Shown: positions 25,501-36,700 of the stretch, one piece after another
Layout: each line of letters begins with the position of its first letter
Position numbering within the stretch: position 1 is the first letter of the stretch
Assembly: GCA_003994795.1 (NCBI GenBank)
Contig: AP018269.1
Location: forward strand, 1,305,346 to 1,369,345
Length of the DNA: 64,000 nucleotides
From: Cylindrospermum sp. NIES-4074
Lineage (GTDB): Bacteria > Cyanobacteriota > Cyanobacteriia > Cyanobacteriales > Nostocaceae
Direction of reading: 5' to 3'
The notes under the pieces: model-generated
The model's input: the letters and a program-made list of their open reading frames with translations, nothing else
Database searches by the model: none
Told to the model about the DNA's origin: nothing
Position numbers and translations under genes: made by a program

Positions 25501-25660
25501 TATTTATACCCAGCGCTTTTTCTTCCACCGTACTTAAGATTGCACTGGGGTTAGTGCCACTGCCAATACTGGGTACTAAAGAACTCCATCTATTCCTTCC
25601 TTGACCATTAATAGAAACGGTATTACCGGCCTCAGCATTAATTGGCTGAATAGTTGTATG
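25480..25660 (-). pseudogene. Filamentous-haemagglutinin-like (TpsA) exoprotein remnant
   Basis: About 60 residues of the type AEAGNTVSINGQGRNRWSSL, GSGTNPSAILSTVEEKALG and NNGGNI, which look like the beta-helix repeats of cyanobacterial secreted haemagglutinin-like proteins. The N-terminal residues of this frame (25661-25735) are low-complexity intergenic sequence, and the C-terminal ones run out of frame into the TpsB remnant. Confidence 0.5.
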
Positions 25661-25735
25661 CACTTGGATGAGATACATCATAGTCCCCTCATCGCTTGCG
25701 GGGAGGGGGTTGGGGGTGGGGTTCTTGTATGTCAC

Positions 25736-26048
25736 TCAACCGAGAACCGCTATATCTTGCACCATTCTCAATTAGCCATACTGCCAACCATCTGAGGCGG
25801 GTTTTTGGTGCAAGATATCTTTAGGTTATTAGGCGCAGATGCTACCGACATCAAATCAGATTAATACCCAGCCCGAAGCCTACTTACAGGACTTTTGGTG
25901 GTTTGCTCGTGATTACTGAGTGTTGTTCTGTCAGGTGGGCGGTTACGCGATGGGCTACGCCCCACCGGAGGCATTCGCACTTTTGTTAGTCTAGATTATG
26001 AGTAATACTAGAGATATAACCAAAAAGACTTAGTGCTGAATAAGACAA
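25736..26048. other. Intergenic region with hairpins
   Basis: About 310 bp. ATATCTTGCACCA (25752-25764) and its exact complement (25806-25818) form a stem with a 41-nt loop. A second GC-rich inverted pair (GGTGGGCG at 25934 and CGCCCCACC at 25958) belongs to a common Nostoc-type repeat. No gene is supported. Confidence 0.6.
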
Positions 26049-26519
26049 GTGCGAAAACATTCCCTGATTTACATCTTATTTACACTTAGCTTAGTTGGTA
26101 TACTAAGCTTATATTCCGTCTGGAAGCAATTGCCAGTGTTTCCTTGCCAACAATGGGGATTTATTGGTGATGAAAACAGCAAATACTACATCAATCCTGA
26201 AAAAATAGTGATTGAACCTTGGCGCGGTCAGCATCATGTGTATGGTATATTCATGATTCCTGATGCATATATTCATGACCATTTAGTCACCATAGAAATA
26301 CCAGGAAACCAGACTTATTGCGGAATGCTCCTATTTCCTAGCAACACCTATCAGGGCATAAATGCCAAGCCAGGGTATCATCTCATGAAGGGATATTTGC
26401 AAACTCGTACCACCTTGGGGCTAATTTTCCAAGGCAAATTAAATCAGTTAAAGCAATCTAGTAACTGGAAATTAGGTTACATCAAAGAATTGAAGAAGTC
26501 ATTGGTCATTGGTCATTAG
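26049..26519 (+). CDS. Hypothetical membrane-anchored protein
   Basis: 156 residues from a GTG start. Residues 5-24 (SLIYILFTLSLVGILSLYSV) form one membrane segment or uncleaved signal. The rest appears to be a beta-rich extracytoplasmic domain (WGFIGDENSKYYINPEKIVI; HDHLVTIEIPGNQTYCGMLL) with two cysteines. I do not recognise the family. The last six codons (SLVIGH) come from a GTCATTG tandem repeat that runs through the stop codon, so the original C-terminus may have been replaced or extended. Confidence 0.6.
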   Translation: MRKHSLIYILFTLSLVGILSLYSVWKQLPVFPCQQWGFIGDENSKYYINPEKIVIEPWRGQHHVYGIFMIPDAYIHDHLVTIEIPGNQTYCGMLLFPSNTYQGINAKPGYHLMKGYLQTRTTLGLIFQGKLNQLKQSSNWKLGYIKELKKSLVIGH

Positions 26520-26534
26520 TCATTAGTCATTGGT
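26499..26534 (+). repeat. 7-bp tandem repeat (GTCATTG/GTCATTA)
   Basis: Five heptamers in a row overlap the end of the preceding gene and its stop codon. A second A/T-rich array (TTTTTAA units) follows at about 26598-26632. Confidence 0.85.
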
Positions 26535-26635
26535 TAGCTTGGTGTTGTAAAATCTGGAATCAAGGCCATCAGCTAAGATGCTTGCCAATACTGGTTTTTT
26601 AATTTTTAATTTTTAATTCTTAATTTTTAATTGCT

Positions 26636-27883
26636 TCATATGAGCATCCCAGCAATACAAGCAGTGATAAAACCGGCGAGTAATCCGCCAATCATGGTTC
26701 TTACACCCAGACGAGCTAAATCTTGTTGGCGGTTTGGTGCCATACCTGCCATGCCCCCAATTGTAATGCCAATAGAGCCAATATTTGCGAAATTACATAA
26801 TGCGTAAGTGGCAATAATTGCTCCTCGCTGGGAAATTTTTTGATTCTCAATTAGTTTCCCTAAATCTACATAAGCCAGAAACTCATTGAGGATTGTCTTT
26901 TTACCCAATAACGCCCCCACTTGTCCGCAATCAGCCCAAGGTACACCCATCAACCAGGCTACGGGAGCCATAATAAAAGACAGTATCCATTCTAATGATA
27001 GTTGCTGTAAACCAATCTGTGCCCCCAACCATCCCAGCAAGGCATTCGCAGCAGCCAACAACCCCAAAAATGCAATTATTACTACTCCCACATTAACAGC
27101 TAGCTTCACCCCATCAATTGCTCCCGTGGTAGCCGCATCAATCACATTTACGTAATTGCTCTCTACCTTCAATTCTGCTTTACCCGCAGTTTCCGATACT
27201 TCTGTTTCTGGATAAAGTAATTTTGACACTACCAGGGAAATAGGGGCAGTCATAAAGAAAGCTGCAATCAAGTGTGCGGTGGGAATTCCAAAAGAGAGAT
27301 AAGCCCCCAGTACCCCACCAGCAATTGTGGCAAAACCACCAGTCATCACTGCATGAAGTTCTGATTGCGTCATGTTGGCTACATAAGGCTTAACCATTAG
27401 CGCTGATTCTGTTGGCCCCAAAAAGATGTTACCAGCGCAGGATAAAGACTCAGAACCTGATGTTTTCATTGTCTTCATCATCCCCCATGCCAGTACATTC
27501 ACCACACGCTGCACAATGCCATAGTAGTATAAAACACTAATAAAGGCAGAGAAAAAGATAATTGTGGGTAACACTTGGAAGGCAAAGAAATGATCCTTAA
27601 AATTCTCACCAAAGACAAATTTGGCACCAACATCAGAAAATGACAAAAAATTACTAACTATATCTCCTAGAGATTTAAACACATTCAATCCCCAAGGCGT
27701 TTTGAGAATCACTAGCGCCAAGACAAACTCCAACCCCAACCCCCAGGCGACTGTTCGCCAACGCACTGCATGGCGATTGACAGAGAGGGCGTAGGATATG
27801 CCAATAAAAACTAAGATTCCTAGTGCGGAAATGGCGCGTTCCATGTTGACTTTCCCAAATGTAATACTAAGAGCTTCGGTCAC
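26636..27883 (-). CDS. nupC: Concentrative nucleoside transporter (NupC/CNT family)
   Basis: 415 residues with many membrane segments (e.g. AISALGILVFIGISYALSV; VLPTIIFFSAFISVLYYYGI; IGGLLAGFITACIAGMLI). CNT signatures are present: the gate-region pair NIFLGPTESALMVKPYV with the substrate-contacting Glu, and LCNFANIGSIGITIGGMAG near the C-terminus. Such carriers import nucleosides with Na+ or H+. The ATG at 27844 (MERAISALG) is an alternative start that removes 13 polar residues. The gene stands alone and has no obvious nucleoside-metabolism partner; the amidohydrolase cluster lies 11 kb away. Confidence 0.93.
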   Translation of the reverse strand: MTEALSITFGKVNMERAISALGILVFIGISYALSVNRHAVRWRTVAWGLGLEFVLALVILKTPWGLNVFKSLGDIVSNFLSFSDVGAKFVFGENFKDHFFAFQVLPTIIFFSAFISVLYYYGIVQRVVNVLAWGMMKTMKTSGSESLSCAGNIFLGPTESALMVKPYVANMTQSELHAVMTGGFATIAGGVLGAYLSFGIPTAHLIAAFFMTAPISLVVSKLLYPETEVSETAGKAELKVESNYVNVIDAATTGAIDGVKLAVNVGVVIIAFLGLLAAANALLGWLGAQIGLQQLSLEWILSFIMAPVAWLMGVPWADCGQVGALLGKKTILNEFLAYVDLGKLIENQKISQRGAIIATYALCNFANIGSIGITIGGMAGMAPNRQQDLARLGVRTMIGGLLAGFITACIAGMLI

Positions 27884-28082
27884 AAAGCATACACAAAATT
27901 CTGTCTCTAGTTTCTATTTTTGTGTTTGGGCGTTTGGTGCAAATAATGCTGAGGTCACGATTGCATAACCCATAATCTGCTAATTTTCATAGTAGTATCC
28001 TTCAAAACTTTAACCATACCCGTAACATGGTATTAATAATCCTGCAAGGGAGAATAATCAACATTTTAGGGAGTCTGGGGTA

Positions 28083-31000
28083 ATGGTGAAGCTAACTGGT
28101 TATCAAATAGGTGCAGAAATCTACTCTGGTAGCAGAACGTTGGTGTATCGGGGTATCAGAGAACAAGACCAAAAACCAGTAGTGATCAAATTGTTGCGGC
28201 GTGATTATCCTAACTTTAATGAATTAGTGCAGTTTCGCAATCAGTATACCATTACCAAAAACCTCAACATTCCTGGGATCATTAAAACCTATAGCCTAGA
28301 AAACTACCAAAATAGCTATGCTTTGGTGATGGAAGACTTTGGTGGCATATCTCTGCAAGAAGAACTGGAGCGATGGGGTGATGGAGGGATGGGGGGAAAA
28401 AAGGAAGGCTTGGGAGCATTTCTCTCTATTGCTGTGCAAATTGTCTCTACTTTGGAAGATTTATATCGCCATCGGGTGATTCATAAAGATATTAAACCCG
28501 CCAATATTCTCATTAACCCCATCACCTTAGAAGTCAAGCTGATTGATTTTAGTATTGCATCCTTGCTTGCCAAAGAAACTCAAACCCTCACTAGTCCCAA
28601 CATCCTCGAAGGGACACTTGCTTACTTATCTCCAGAACAAACTGGAAGAATTAACCGTTTGCTTGACTATCGTACTGATTTCTATTCTTTGGGAGTGACT
28701 TTTTTTGAACTCCTAACTGGAGAACTTCCCTTCGTTAGTGACGACCCGATGGAGTTGGTACATTACCATATTGCCAAGCATCCCCCCTCAGTACATAGTC
28801 TCAATAGAAGTATTCCCCCAGTGCTGTCGGCAATCATTAGTAAACTGATGGCAAAAAATGCCGAAGATCGCTATCAGACTGCTTACGGACTCAGACATGA
28901 CTTAGAACAGTGCTTAAATGCTTGGAAAGAAACACAGAAAATTGAGAGCTTTGAGTTAGGAGTTCGGGATATTTGCGATCGCCTAATTATTCCCCAAAAA
29001 CTCTACGGTCGGCAAGGGGAAGTAGAAATATTACTCGCTGCTTTTGAGCGTGTGTGTGCATCAGCTAAAGAAATCATGCTCATAGCTGGGTTTTCAGGAA
29101 TTGGTAAAACTGCTTTAGTCAATGAAGTCCACAAACCCATCGTCCGCGCTAGGGGTTATTTTATTAAAGGGAAATTTGACCAGTTTGCCCGAAATGTTCC
29201 CTTTTCGGCATTTGTGCAAGCTTTTCGAGACTTGATGGGGCAACTGTTAAGTGAGAGTGATGCTCAACTGCAACAGTGGAAAACCAATATTCTCTCGGCT
29301 TTAGGAGATAATGCCCAAGTCCTCATCACCGTAATTCCTGAACTAGAACAGATTATCGGTCAACAACCTCCAGCACCAGAACTGTCAGGGGGTGCAGCTG
29401 AAAACCGCTTTAACCTGCTATTGGAGAAATTTATCCAAGTTTTCACCACCAAACAGCATCCTTTAGTGATGTTTTTGGATGACCTGCAATGGGCAGACTT
29501 GGCTTCCCTCAAGTTAATGCAATTGCTGATGAGCAAGACGGATACGAGTTATCTGTTACTGATTGGTGCTTATCGGGACAACGAAGTGGCGATCGCACAT
29601 CCATTAATGTTAACTATACAAGAGATCCGCAAAGCTGAATGTATAGTCAATACCATTACCCTAACTCCCCTCAATCAGTCTGACTTAAATCATCTAATTG
29701 TTGATACCCTAAATTGTCCCACCACATTATCTCTACCTTTAACCCAATTAATCTATCAAAAAACCCAAGGCAATCCTTTCTTTAGTAATCAATTTCTCAA
29801 GTCTTTATATGAAGAAGGTCTGATTACCTTTAACTTTAATAATGGTCATTGGCAGTGCGATATTGCTCAAGTCAAAGCTTTAGCTCTGACCAATGATGTA
29901 GTGGAATTCATGACACTGCAAATACAGAAGTTACCAAAATCAACTCAGTCAGTCTTGAAGCTGGCTGCTTGTATTGGCAATCAATTTGATTTAGCTACCT
30001 TGGCAATAGTTAATGAAAAATCCCCAGCAGAAACCGCAGTAGATTTATGGCAAGCGCTACTAGAAGGACTTGTAATTCCTACAAGTGAGATTTATAAGTT
30101 TTTTCAAGGTGATTCGGTAGTTTGTGGTCAGGTTCCCGAACTTACTACCTATCAACAACTAACATTTACATACAGATTTTTACATGACCAAGTGCAGCAA
30201 GCCGCATATTTTCTGATTCCCGAAAACCAAAAACATTCCACCCACTTAAAAATTGGGCAACTGCTGTTGAGTAATACTCCCCTGAATTTAAGAGAAGAGC
30301 ACATTTTTGAGATTGTTAACCAGTTGAATATCGGGTTAGATTTAATCACAGAACCAACAGCACAAAATGAACTGGTACAATTAAATTTAATCGCTGGGAG
30401 GAAAGCTAAAGCGGCTACTGCATACACCGCTACAGTCAAATATTTAAATGTAGGACTAGAACTTTTACCAGTAGATAGTTGGGAGACTGATTATAATTTG
30501 ACGCTATCACTGTATGTCGAAGCAATAGAAGCAGCTTACCTCAGCACAGATTTTGCCAAGATGGAACAATTGGCTGATATTGTGCTAAAAAAAGCCAAAG
30601 TTGTGCTAGATAAAGTGAAGGTATATGCAGTTAAAATCCAAGCCTGTATTGCACAAAATAAGCTGCTACTAGGAGTACAAACTGCTCTAACCATTCTCAA
30701 GCTTTTGGGAATTGAATTACCTGAAAACCCAAGTGTAGAAGATATCATCCTGGGGCAGCAAGCGACAAAGTTAGCCTTGATGGGGAGGAAACCTTCAGAC
30801 TTAATTAATTTACCAAAAATGACCAATCCCCAACACATAGCAGCTTTGTCTATTTTATCAATTATGTTCGCAGCTGTTCGTAGTACATATCCGGCAATGT
30901 ACCCGCTGATTATATTTGAGCAGGTACAGTTATCAATTAAGTATGGTAATGCGCCTTTTTCCTCTAACGCTTATGCTGCTTACGGGACAAATCTTATTAA

Positions 31001-33503
31001 TTTAACAGGTGATATCAATACTGGATATGAATTTGGTCAACTAGCTTTAGAACTATTATCTCGACACGATTATAAAGAAGTTAAAACCATGACTTTTAGT
31101 TTGGTTAATGCTTTTATTAATCATTGGCATAAACATCTACGAACTACCTTACAACCTTTACTAGAAGGATATCAAAGTGGACTAGAAACTGGAGATTTAG
31201 CTGGGGCTGCATGGTGTATTTTTGTATATTCTTTTTATTCCTATTTTGCAGGTAAAGAATTAATTAATCTTGAGCAAGAAATGGTCAGCTATTCAAAAGC
31301 TATCACCCAGTTGCAGCAAACAACACCTCTCTATTATCTCCAACCTTATCATCAGGCAATTTTGCACTTGTTAGGACGTACCGAAAATCTCCTATTGTTA
31401 AAAGGTGAAATCTATGATGAAGAGGTAATGCTTCCTGTGCATCAGCAAGCAAACGATCGCCCTGCTATTTACCACCTACATATTAATAAGGTAATGCTTT
31501 GCTATTTATTCGGAGAGTATAATCAAGCAATTAAAAATGCTGACATTGCTGCACAATATATAGATGGAGTTCCAGGAACATATATCACTGTTCTTTTACC
31601 TTTCTATGATTCTTTAGCACGGCTAGCGGTGTACCACTCTTCAGAAATAAATGACCAAGAAACTATACTAATTAAAGTCCAAAAAAATCAAGATAAAATC
31701 AAAAATTGGGCACAATATGCACCAATGAATCATTTACAAAAACTTTATTTAGTGGAGGCAGAGCGGTATCGAGTTATTGGTAATAATTTGGAAGCAATGG
31801 ATTATTATGATCGCGCTATTGCTACAGCCAAAGAAAATGAATACCTCAATGAAGAAGCTCTTGCTCATGAACTTGCTGCTAAATTTTACCTGGAATGGGG
31901 TAAAAAAAATATAGCCCAACTTTACCTAACTAATGCTTACTATACCTATGCTCGCTGGGGTAGTTCAGCTAAAGTTAATGACTTAGAAAAACAATATCCC
32001 GAATTACTAGCTTCTATTTTTGAGCGGGAAAAACCCCGCCTCATATCTAGCGATAAAATTTCTGTCCATAAAACTATACAAACCCCCATATCTAGCAGTA
32101 CAGATATTTCCAAATCTCTTGATTTGGCAACAGTAAATAAAGCTTACCAAGCGCTGACTAGTGAAATTCAACTAGATAAGTTAATCTCTAAATTAATGCA
32201 AGTAGTCATGGAGAATGCAGGTGCTGAGAACTGTACTCTGAGCTTTCTGAAAAATGACACTTTAACTATAGAAGCAGTGGCAGCAATTGGTAAAATAACT
32301 GTTATTAAATCTATCCCCATCACAGATAGTCTGGAGATTCCTATTACCTTACTCAACTATGTGTTACATACTAGAGAAACTTTGGTGATTGATGATGCTA
32401 CTAGGCAACTGAATTTTGCTTCTGATCCTTATATTATCCGCCAGCAACCCAAAAGTTTATTATGTGTACCAATTATCAATCAAGGAAAATTAATTGCTGT
32501 TCTTTATTTAGAAAATAATCTCACTACCGGAGCATTCACTAGCGATAGACTCCAAACTATTAAGTTATTATGTTCCCAAGCTGCTATCTCTTTAGAAAAT
32601 GCGCGTCTATATCAGCAGTCTCAAGAATATGCTCAAAAACTAGAAAATTACTTAGAAAATTTGCAACAAATGCAGTTGCAGCTTGTGCAAAGTGAAAAAA
32701 TGTCTGCATTAGGTAATCTTGTGGCTGGGGTAGCTCATGAAATCAATAATCCTGTGGGGTTTATTGGGGGTAATATACATCCTGCTATTGAATATATTGA
32801 AGATTTATTCAACCTGGTTGATCTCTATCAGCAAAAGTTCCCTAATCCAGGTATTGAAATTGAAGAAGAAATTGAAACTATTGACTTAGAGTATTTGCGA
32901 GAAGATTTACCTAAACTACTTTCCTCAATGAAAGAGGGTGTGAAACGCATTCGGAATATTAGTACCAGTCTGCTAACTTTTTCCCGCGCAGATAATAGTG
33001 TTAAAGTCCCTTTTGATATTCACGAAGGGATTGATAGTACACTTTTGATTCTTAAACATCGTCTGAAAAAGTTAGAAACTTACCGAGCTATTAATATTAT
33101 TAAAGTTTATGGAAATTTACCTCCTGTAAATTGTTTTCCTGGACAACTAAATCAAGTATTTATGAATTTGCTGGCGAATGCGATTGATGCTTTAGAAGAG
33201 TCAAATCATAGACGCAGTGTTGAGGAAATTAAAGTTAACCCAAATAAAATTTTGATTCAGACTGAATTAACTGAAGATAAACATCACATTCAGATACGCA
33301 TTAAAGATAATGGCATCGGCATGTCTGATGAAATCAAAAACCATATTTTTGAGCATTTATTCACTACTAAGGCTGTGGGCAAAGGTACAGGATTAGGGTT
33401 ATCTATTGCCCGCCAAATTGTTGTGGAAAAGCATGGAGGAACTCTGAAAGTAAATTCAGCACTGGGAGAGGGTACGGAATTTGTAATTCGGATGCCCATT
33501 TAA
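28083..33503 (+). CDS. Giant hybrid kinase: Ser/Thr kinase-ATPase-helical repeats-GAF-histidine kinase (HstK-like)
   Basis: 1806 residues, cytosolic. Residues 8-275 are a Ser/Thr kinase (VVIKLLRR; VIHKDIKPANILI near 134; LIDFSIAS; GTLAYLSPEQTGR). The usual DFG is DFS. About 310-600 is an AAA_16-type ATPase with Walker A GFSGIGKTALV near 336 and the Walker B region PLVMFLDDLQWAD. About 700-1310 are helical TPR-like repeats. About 1360-1510 is a GAF domain, then a short coiled coil. The histidine kinase has its H-box AGVAHEINNPVGF (His1552), and the ATP-binding end holds DNGIGMSDEIKNHIFE and GKGTGLGLSIARQI. HstK-type proteins of Anabaena combine these kinases. The substrate and signal are unknown; no response regulator is adjacent. 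A paralogue follows in tandem. Confidence 0.93.
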   Translation: MVKLTGYQIGAEIYSGSRTLVYRGIREQDQKPVVIKLLRRDYPNFNELVQFRNQYTITKNLNIPGIIKTYSLENYQNSYALVMEDFGGISLQEELERWGDGGMGGKKEGLGAFLSIAVQIVSTLEDLYRHRVIHKDIKPANILINPITLEVKLIDFSIASLLAKETQTLTSPNILEGTLAYLSPEQTGRINRLLDYRTDFYSLGVTFFELLTGELPFVSDDPMELVHYHIAKHPPSVHSLNRSIPPVLSAIISKLMAKNAEDRYQTAYGLRHDLEQCLNAWKETQKIESFELGVRDICDRLIIPQKLYGRQGEVEILLAAFERVCASAKEIMLIAGFSGIGKTALVNEVHKPIVRARGYFIKGKFDQFARNVPFSAFVQAFRDLMGQLLSESDAQLQQWKTNILSALGDNAQVLITVIPELEQIIGQQPPAPELSGGAAENRFNLLLEKFIQVFTTKQHPLVMFLDDLQWADLASLKLMQLLMSKTDTSYLLLIGAYRDNEVAIAHPLMLTIQEIRKAECIVNTITLTPLNQSDLNHLIVDTLNCPTTLSLPLTQLIYQKTQGNPFFSNQFLKSLYEEGLITFNFNNGHWQCDIAQVKALALTNDVVEFMTLQIQKLPKSTQSVLKLAACIGNQFDLATLAIVNEKSPAETAVDLWQALLEGLVIPTSEIYKFFQGDSVVCGQVPELTTYQQLTFTYRFLHDQVQQAAYFLIPENQKHSTHLKIGQLLLSNTPLNLREEHIFEIVNQLNIGLDLITEPTAQNELVQLNLIAGRKAKAATAYTATVKYLNVGLELLPVDSWETDYNLTLSLYVEAIEAAYLSTDFAKMEQLADIVLKKAKVVLDKVKVYAVKIQACIAQNKLLLGVQTALTILKLLGIELPENPSVEDIILGQQATKLALMGRKPSDLINLPKMTNPQHIAALSILSIMFAAVRSTYPAMYPLIIFEQVQLSIKYGNAPFSSNAYAAYGTNLINLTGDINTGYEFGQLALELLSRHDYKEVKTMTFSLVNAFINHWHKHLRTTLQPLLEGYQSGLETGDLAGAAWCIFVYSFYSYFAGKELINLEQEMVSYSKAITQLQQTTPLYYLQPYHQAILHLLGRTENLLLLKGEIYDEEVMLPVHQQANDRPAIYHLHINKVMLCYLFGEYNQAIKNADIAAQYIDGVPGTYITVLLPFYDSLARLAVYHSSEINDQETILIKVQKNQDKIKNWAQYAPMNHLQKLYLVEAERYRVIGNNLEAMDYYDRAIATAKENEYLNEEALAHELAAKFYLEWGKKNIAQLYLTNAYYTYARWGSSAKVNDLEKQYPELLASIFEREKPRLISSDKISVHKTIQTPISSSTDISKSLDLATVNKAYQALTSEIQLDKLISKLMQVVMENAGAENCTLSFLKNDTLTIEAVAAIGKITVIKSIPITDSLEIPITLLNYVLHTRETLVIDDATRQLNFASDPYIIRQQPKSLLCVPIINQGKLIAVLYLENNLTTGAFTSDRLQTIKLLCSQAAISLENARLYQQSQEYAQKLENYLENLQQMQLQLVQSEKMSALGNLVAGVAHEINNPVGFIGGNIHPAIEYIEDLFNLVDLYQQKFPNPGIEIEEEIETIDLEYLREDLPKLLSSMKEGVKRIRNISTSLLTFSRADNSVKVPFDIHEGIDSTLLILKHRLKKLETYRAINIIKVYGNLPPVNCFPGQLNQVFMNLLANAIDALEESNHRRSVEEIKVNPNKILIQTELTEDKHHIQIRIKDNGIGMSDEIKNHIFEHLFTTKAVGKGTGLGLSIARQIVVEKHGGTLKVNSALGEGTEFVIRMPI

Positions 33504-33789
33504 AAGTATTCTTACCGCAACTGTCAGATGATTGTTCGTCAAGAATAAACAGATCCTGACTTCTTAAAGAAGTTGGGGATATAAGCGTCTATGTTCTCAC
33601 GAATCAAATAGGATTACTATAATTATTGATCCTCTAAAGCGCCCGTTGGCAGCGAGGGTAGATTAATATTTTGTTACAAAAAACAGTGGGATTAACTTAA
33701 AGATTTGTCTCCATCAACGTTAAGTCCTCTCATTAAATGGGAACCATCAATGTAAATCAAAAGAATTATTTTTGCAGGGGTAAAACGCT

Positions 33790-36700
33790 ATGGTGTCACT
33801 AACAGGTTATCAAATAAATGAGCTAATTTATTCAGGCTCCAGAACTTTAGTGCATCGTGGTATTAGAGAATCAGACCAAAAACCAGTAGTGATCAAACTG
33901 TTGCGGCGTGAATATCCCACTTTTAATGAACTTGTACGCTTCCGCAATCAGTACGCTATTGCCAAGAACCTTAATTTTGATGGGATTATTAAAACCTATA
34001 GCTTGGAAAACTATCAAAACTGCTATGCCTTAGTTATGGAAGACTTTGGTGGCATTTCTCTTCAGGAATATACTGCCAACTATAGCCCCAAGCTATCAGA
34101 GTTTTTCGACATAGCGATACAAATCGTCTCCATACTGGACAGACTTTATCGCCAAAGGGTAATTCACAAAGACATCAAACCCGCCAATGTTCTGATTAAT
34201 CCCACCACAAAAGAAGTAAAACTGATTGACTTTAGTATTGCCTCGTTACTTCAGAGAGAAACGCAAACCCTCACTAGTCCCAATATTCTGGAAGGAACCC
34301 TAGCATACCTGTCACCCGAACAAACTGGAAGAATGAACCGGGGAATTGACTACCGCAGCGACTTTTATTCCTTGGGGGTCACATTTTTTGAGTTCCTCAC
34401 CGGACAGTTACCTTTTAAATCTGATGACCCAATGGAGTTGGTATACTGTCACTTGGCAAAGCTTCCCCCAGAAGCGCATAGTCTGAATCCTGACATTCCC
34501 CCAATTCTTTCTGAGATCATCAACACACTGATGGCAAAAAATGCCGAAGACCGCTATCAGAGTGCTTTGGGGTTGAAGTATGACTTAGAAATTTGCTGGC
34601 GTCAGTGGCAAGAAACTGGCAGTATTGATATTTTTGAGTTAGGGTCTCGCGATTTTGGCGATCGCATCCAGATTCCAGAAAAACTTTATGGCCGTGAAAC
34701 AGAAGTAAAAACCTTACTCGCAGCTTTTGACCGGGTAGCACAGGGAAGCACCGAAATCATGTTAGTAGCGGGTTTCTCCGGTATAGGTAAAACCGCTCTT
34801 GTCAATGAAGTCCACAAGCCCATTGTGCGGCAACGGGGTTATTTTATTAAAGGGAAATATGACCAATTTCAGCACAACATTCCCTTAGCTGCCTTCGTGC
34901 AAGCTTTCCGCGACTTGATAGGGCAATTGCTCAGTGAAATAGATGCACAACTTGAACAATGGAAGGCAAAAATTCTGACAGCTTTGGGTGAGAATGCTCA
35001 GGTAATTATCGAAGTTATTCCCGAACTAGAAAAAATTATCGGACAACAACCGCCTGTTCCTGAACTTTCGGGGAGTGCTGGACAAAATCGCTTCAATTTA
35101 CTGTTTCAGAAATTTATCCAAGTTTTCACCACCAAAGACCATCCCTTAGTGATGTTTCTGGATGATTTGCAATGGGCAGACTCAGCATCTCTCAAGTTAA
35201 TGCAATTGCTGATGAGTGAAACCGATACTGCCTATTTATTACTAATTGGTGCATATCGGGATAATGAGGTTTATCCAGCACATCCGTTGATGTTGACATT
35301 AAGCGAGATTCAAAAAAATAGAGCGATTATTAATAATATAACCCTAAAATCACTCAATATAACAGATTTAAACCATCTAATTGCTGATACTCTTAATTGC
35401 TCCCTAGAACCCGCCCTACCATTTACAAAACTCGTTTATCAAAAAACTAAAGGTAATCCTTTATTTGCTAATCAATTTCTAAAATTTCTCTATGAAGATG
35501 GGTTAATTAGCTTTAACTTTGATGTAGGTTATTGGCAATGTGATATTGCTCAGGTCAAAGAATTAGCGCTTACCGAAGATGTGGTTGAGTTTATGGCGCT
35601 GCAATTACAAAAATTGCCACAAGCGACTATAGAAGTATTAAAATTTGCTGCTTGTATTGGCAACCAATTTGATTTAGCTACTCTCGCCATTGTCTATGAA
35701 AAATCTCTAGCAGAAACGGCAGTTGACCTGTGGAGGACATTACAAGAAGGATTAGTTATTCCCACCAGCCAAGTTTATAAATTTTTTCAATCTGAGTCAG
35801 ATATTAATGGATTTCCACAACCAACTCCTAACAATGAACAACTGACTGTCTGTTACAAATTCCTCCATGACCGAGTACAACAAGCTGCTTACTTGCTAAT
35901 TCCTGAAGAGCAGAAAAAAGCAACGCACTTAAAAATTGGACAACTCCTATTGAAAAATACCTCATTTGGAGAACAGGAAGAGAATATCTTTGCTATTGTT
36001 AATCAGCTTAATATGGGAGCGAATTTAATCACCAATCAGTTAGAAAAAAATGAACTGGCTAGACTTAATTTGATTGCAGGTCACAAAGCTAAGTCAGCTA
36101 CAGCTTATGAACCAGCAGTCAGGTATCTGAATGCTGGGTTGGAAATGCTAGCGGTGGATAGTTGGGAGTGTCACTATGACCTGACTTTGAAACTCTACAT
36201 CGAAACCATAGAAGCAGAATATTTAAACATTAACTTTGAGCGCTCAACTAAACTAACTGGAATAGCTTTAAAAAATACAAAAAATCTGCTTGATCAAGTC
36301 AAATTATACGAAGCTCAAATGCAGATTTATATTGCCCAATTAGAGATGGTTAAAGCCGTCGAACTTGGGTTGCAAATTTTAGAACGTTTAGACATACCTC
36401 TTGTAAATTTGGCAGGTGATGATAGCTTAGTTGTAGAATTGCCCAACATAGCTGAACTAGAAAAAGCCTTGGTTATGACTGACCCCTACAAATTATCAGC
36501 AATGCAGATTTTAAAAATTCTGTGTGCTCCTGTTTTTATGGCCAAGCCAGAAATTTTTCCACAGGTCATCATCACAATGGTCAATCTCTGTATTGAACAT
36601 GGTAATTCAGCTTTGTCTTCCTTTGCTTATGGGTTTTACGGTTTGCTACTATCGGGAATTGGCAAATTAAACGAGGGATACCATGCGGGAAATATTGCAT

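Noticed and set aside
25433-25735. A 100-residue minus-strand frame as an independent gene
   Set aside because: Its start is low-complexity C-rich spacer, the middle is a haemagglutinin-like remnant and the end runs out of frame into the TpsB remnant; treated as pseudogene pieces instead.
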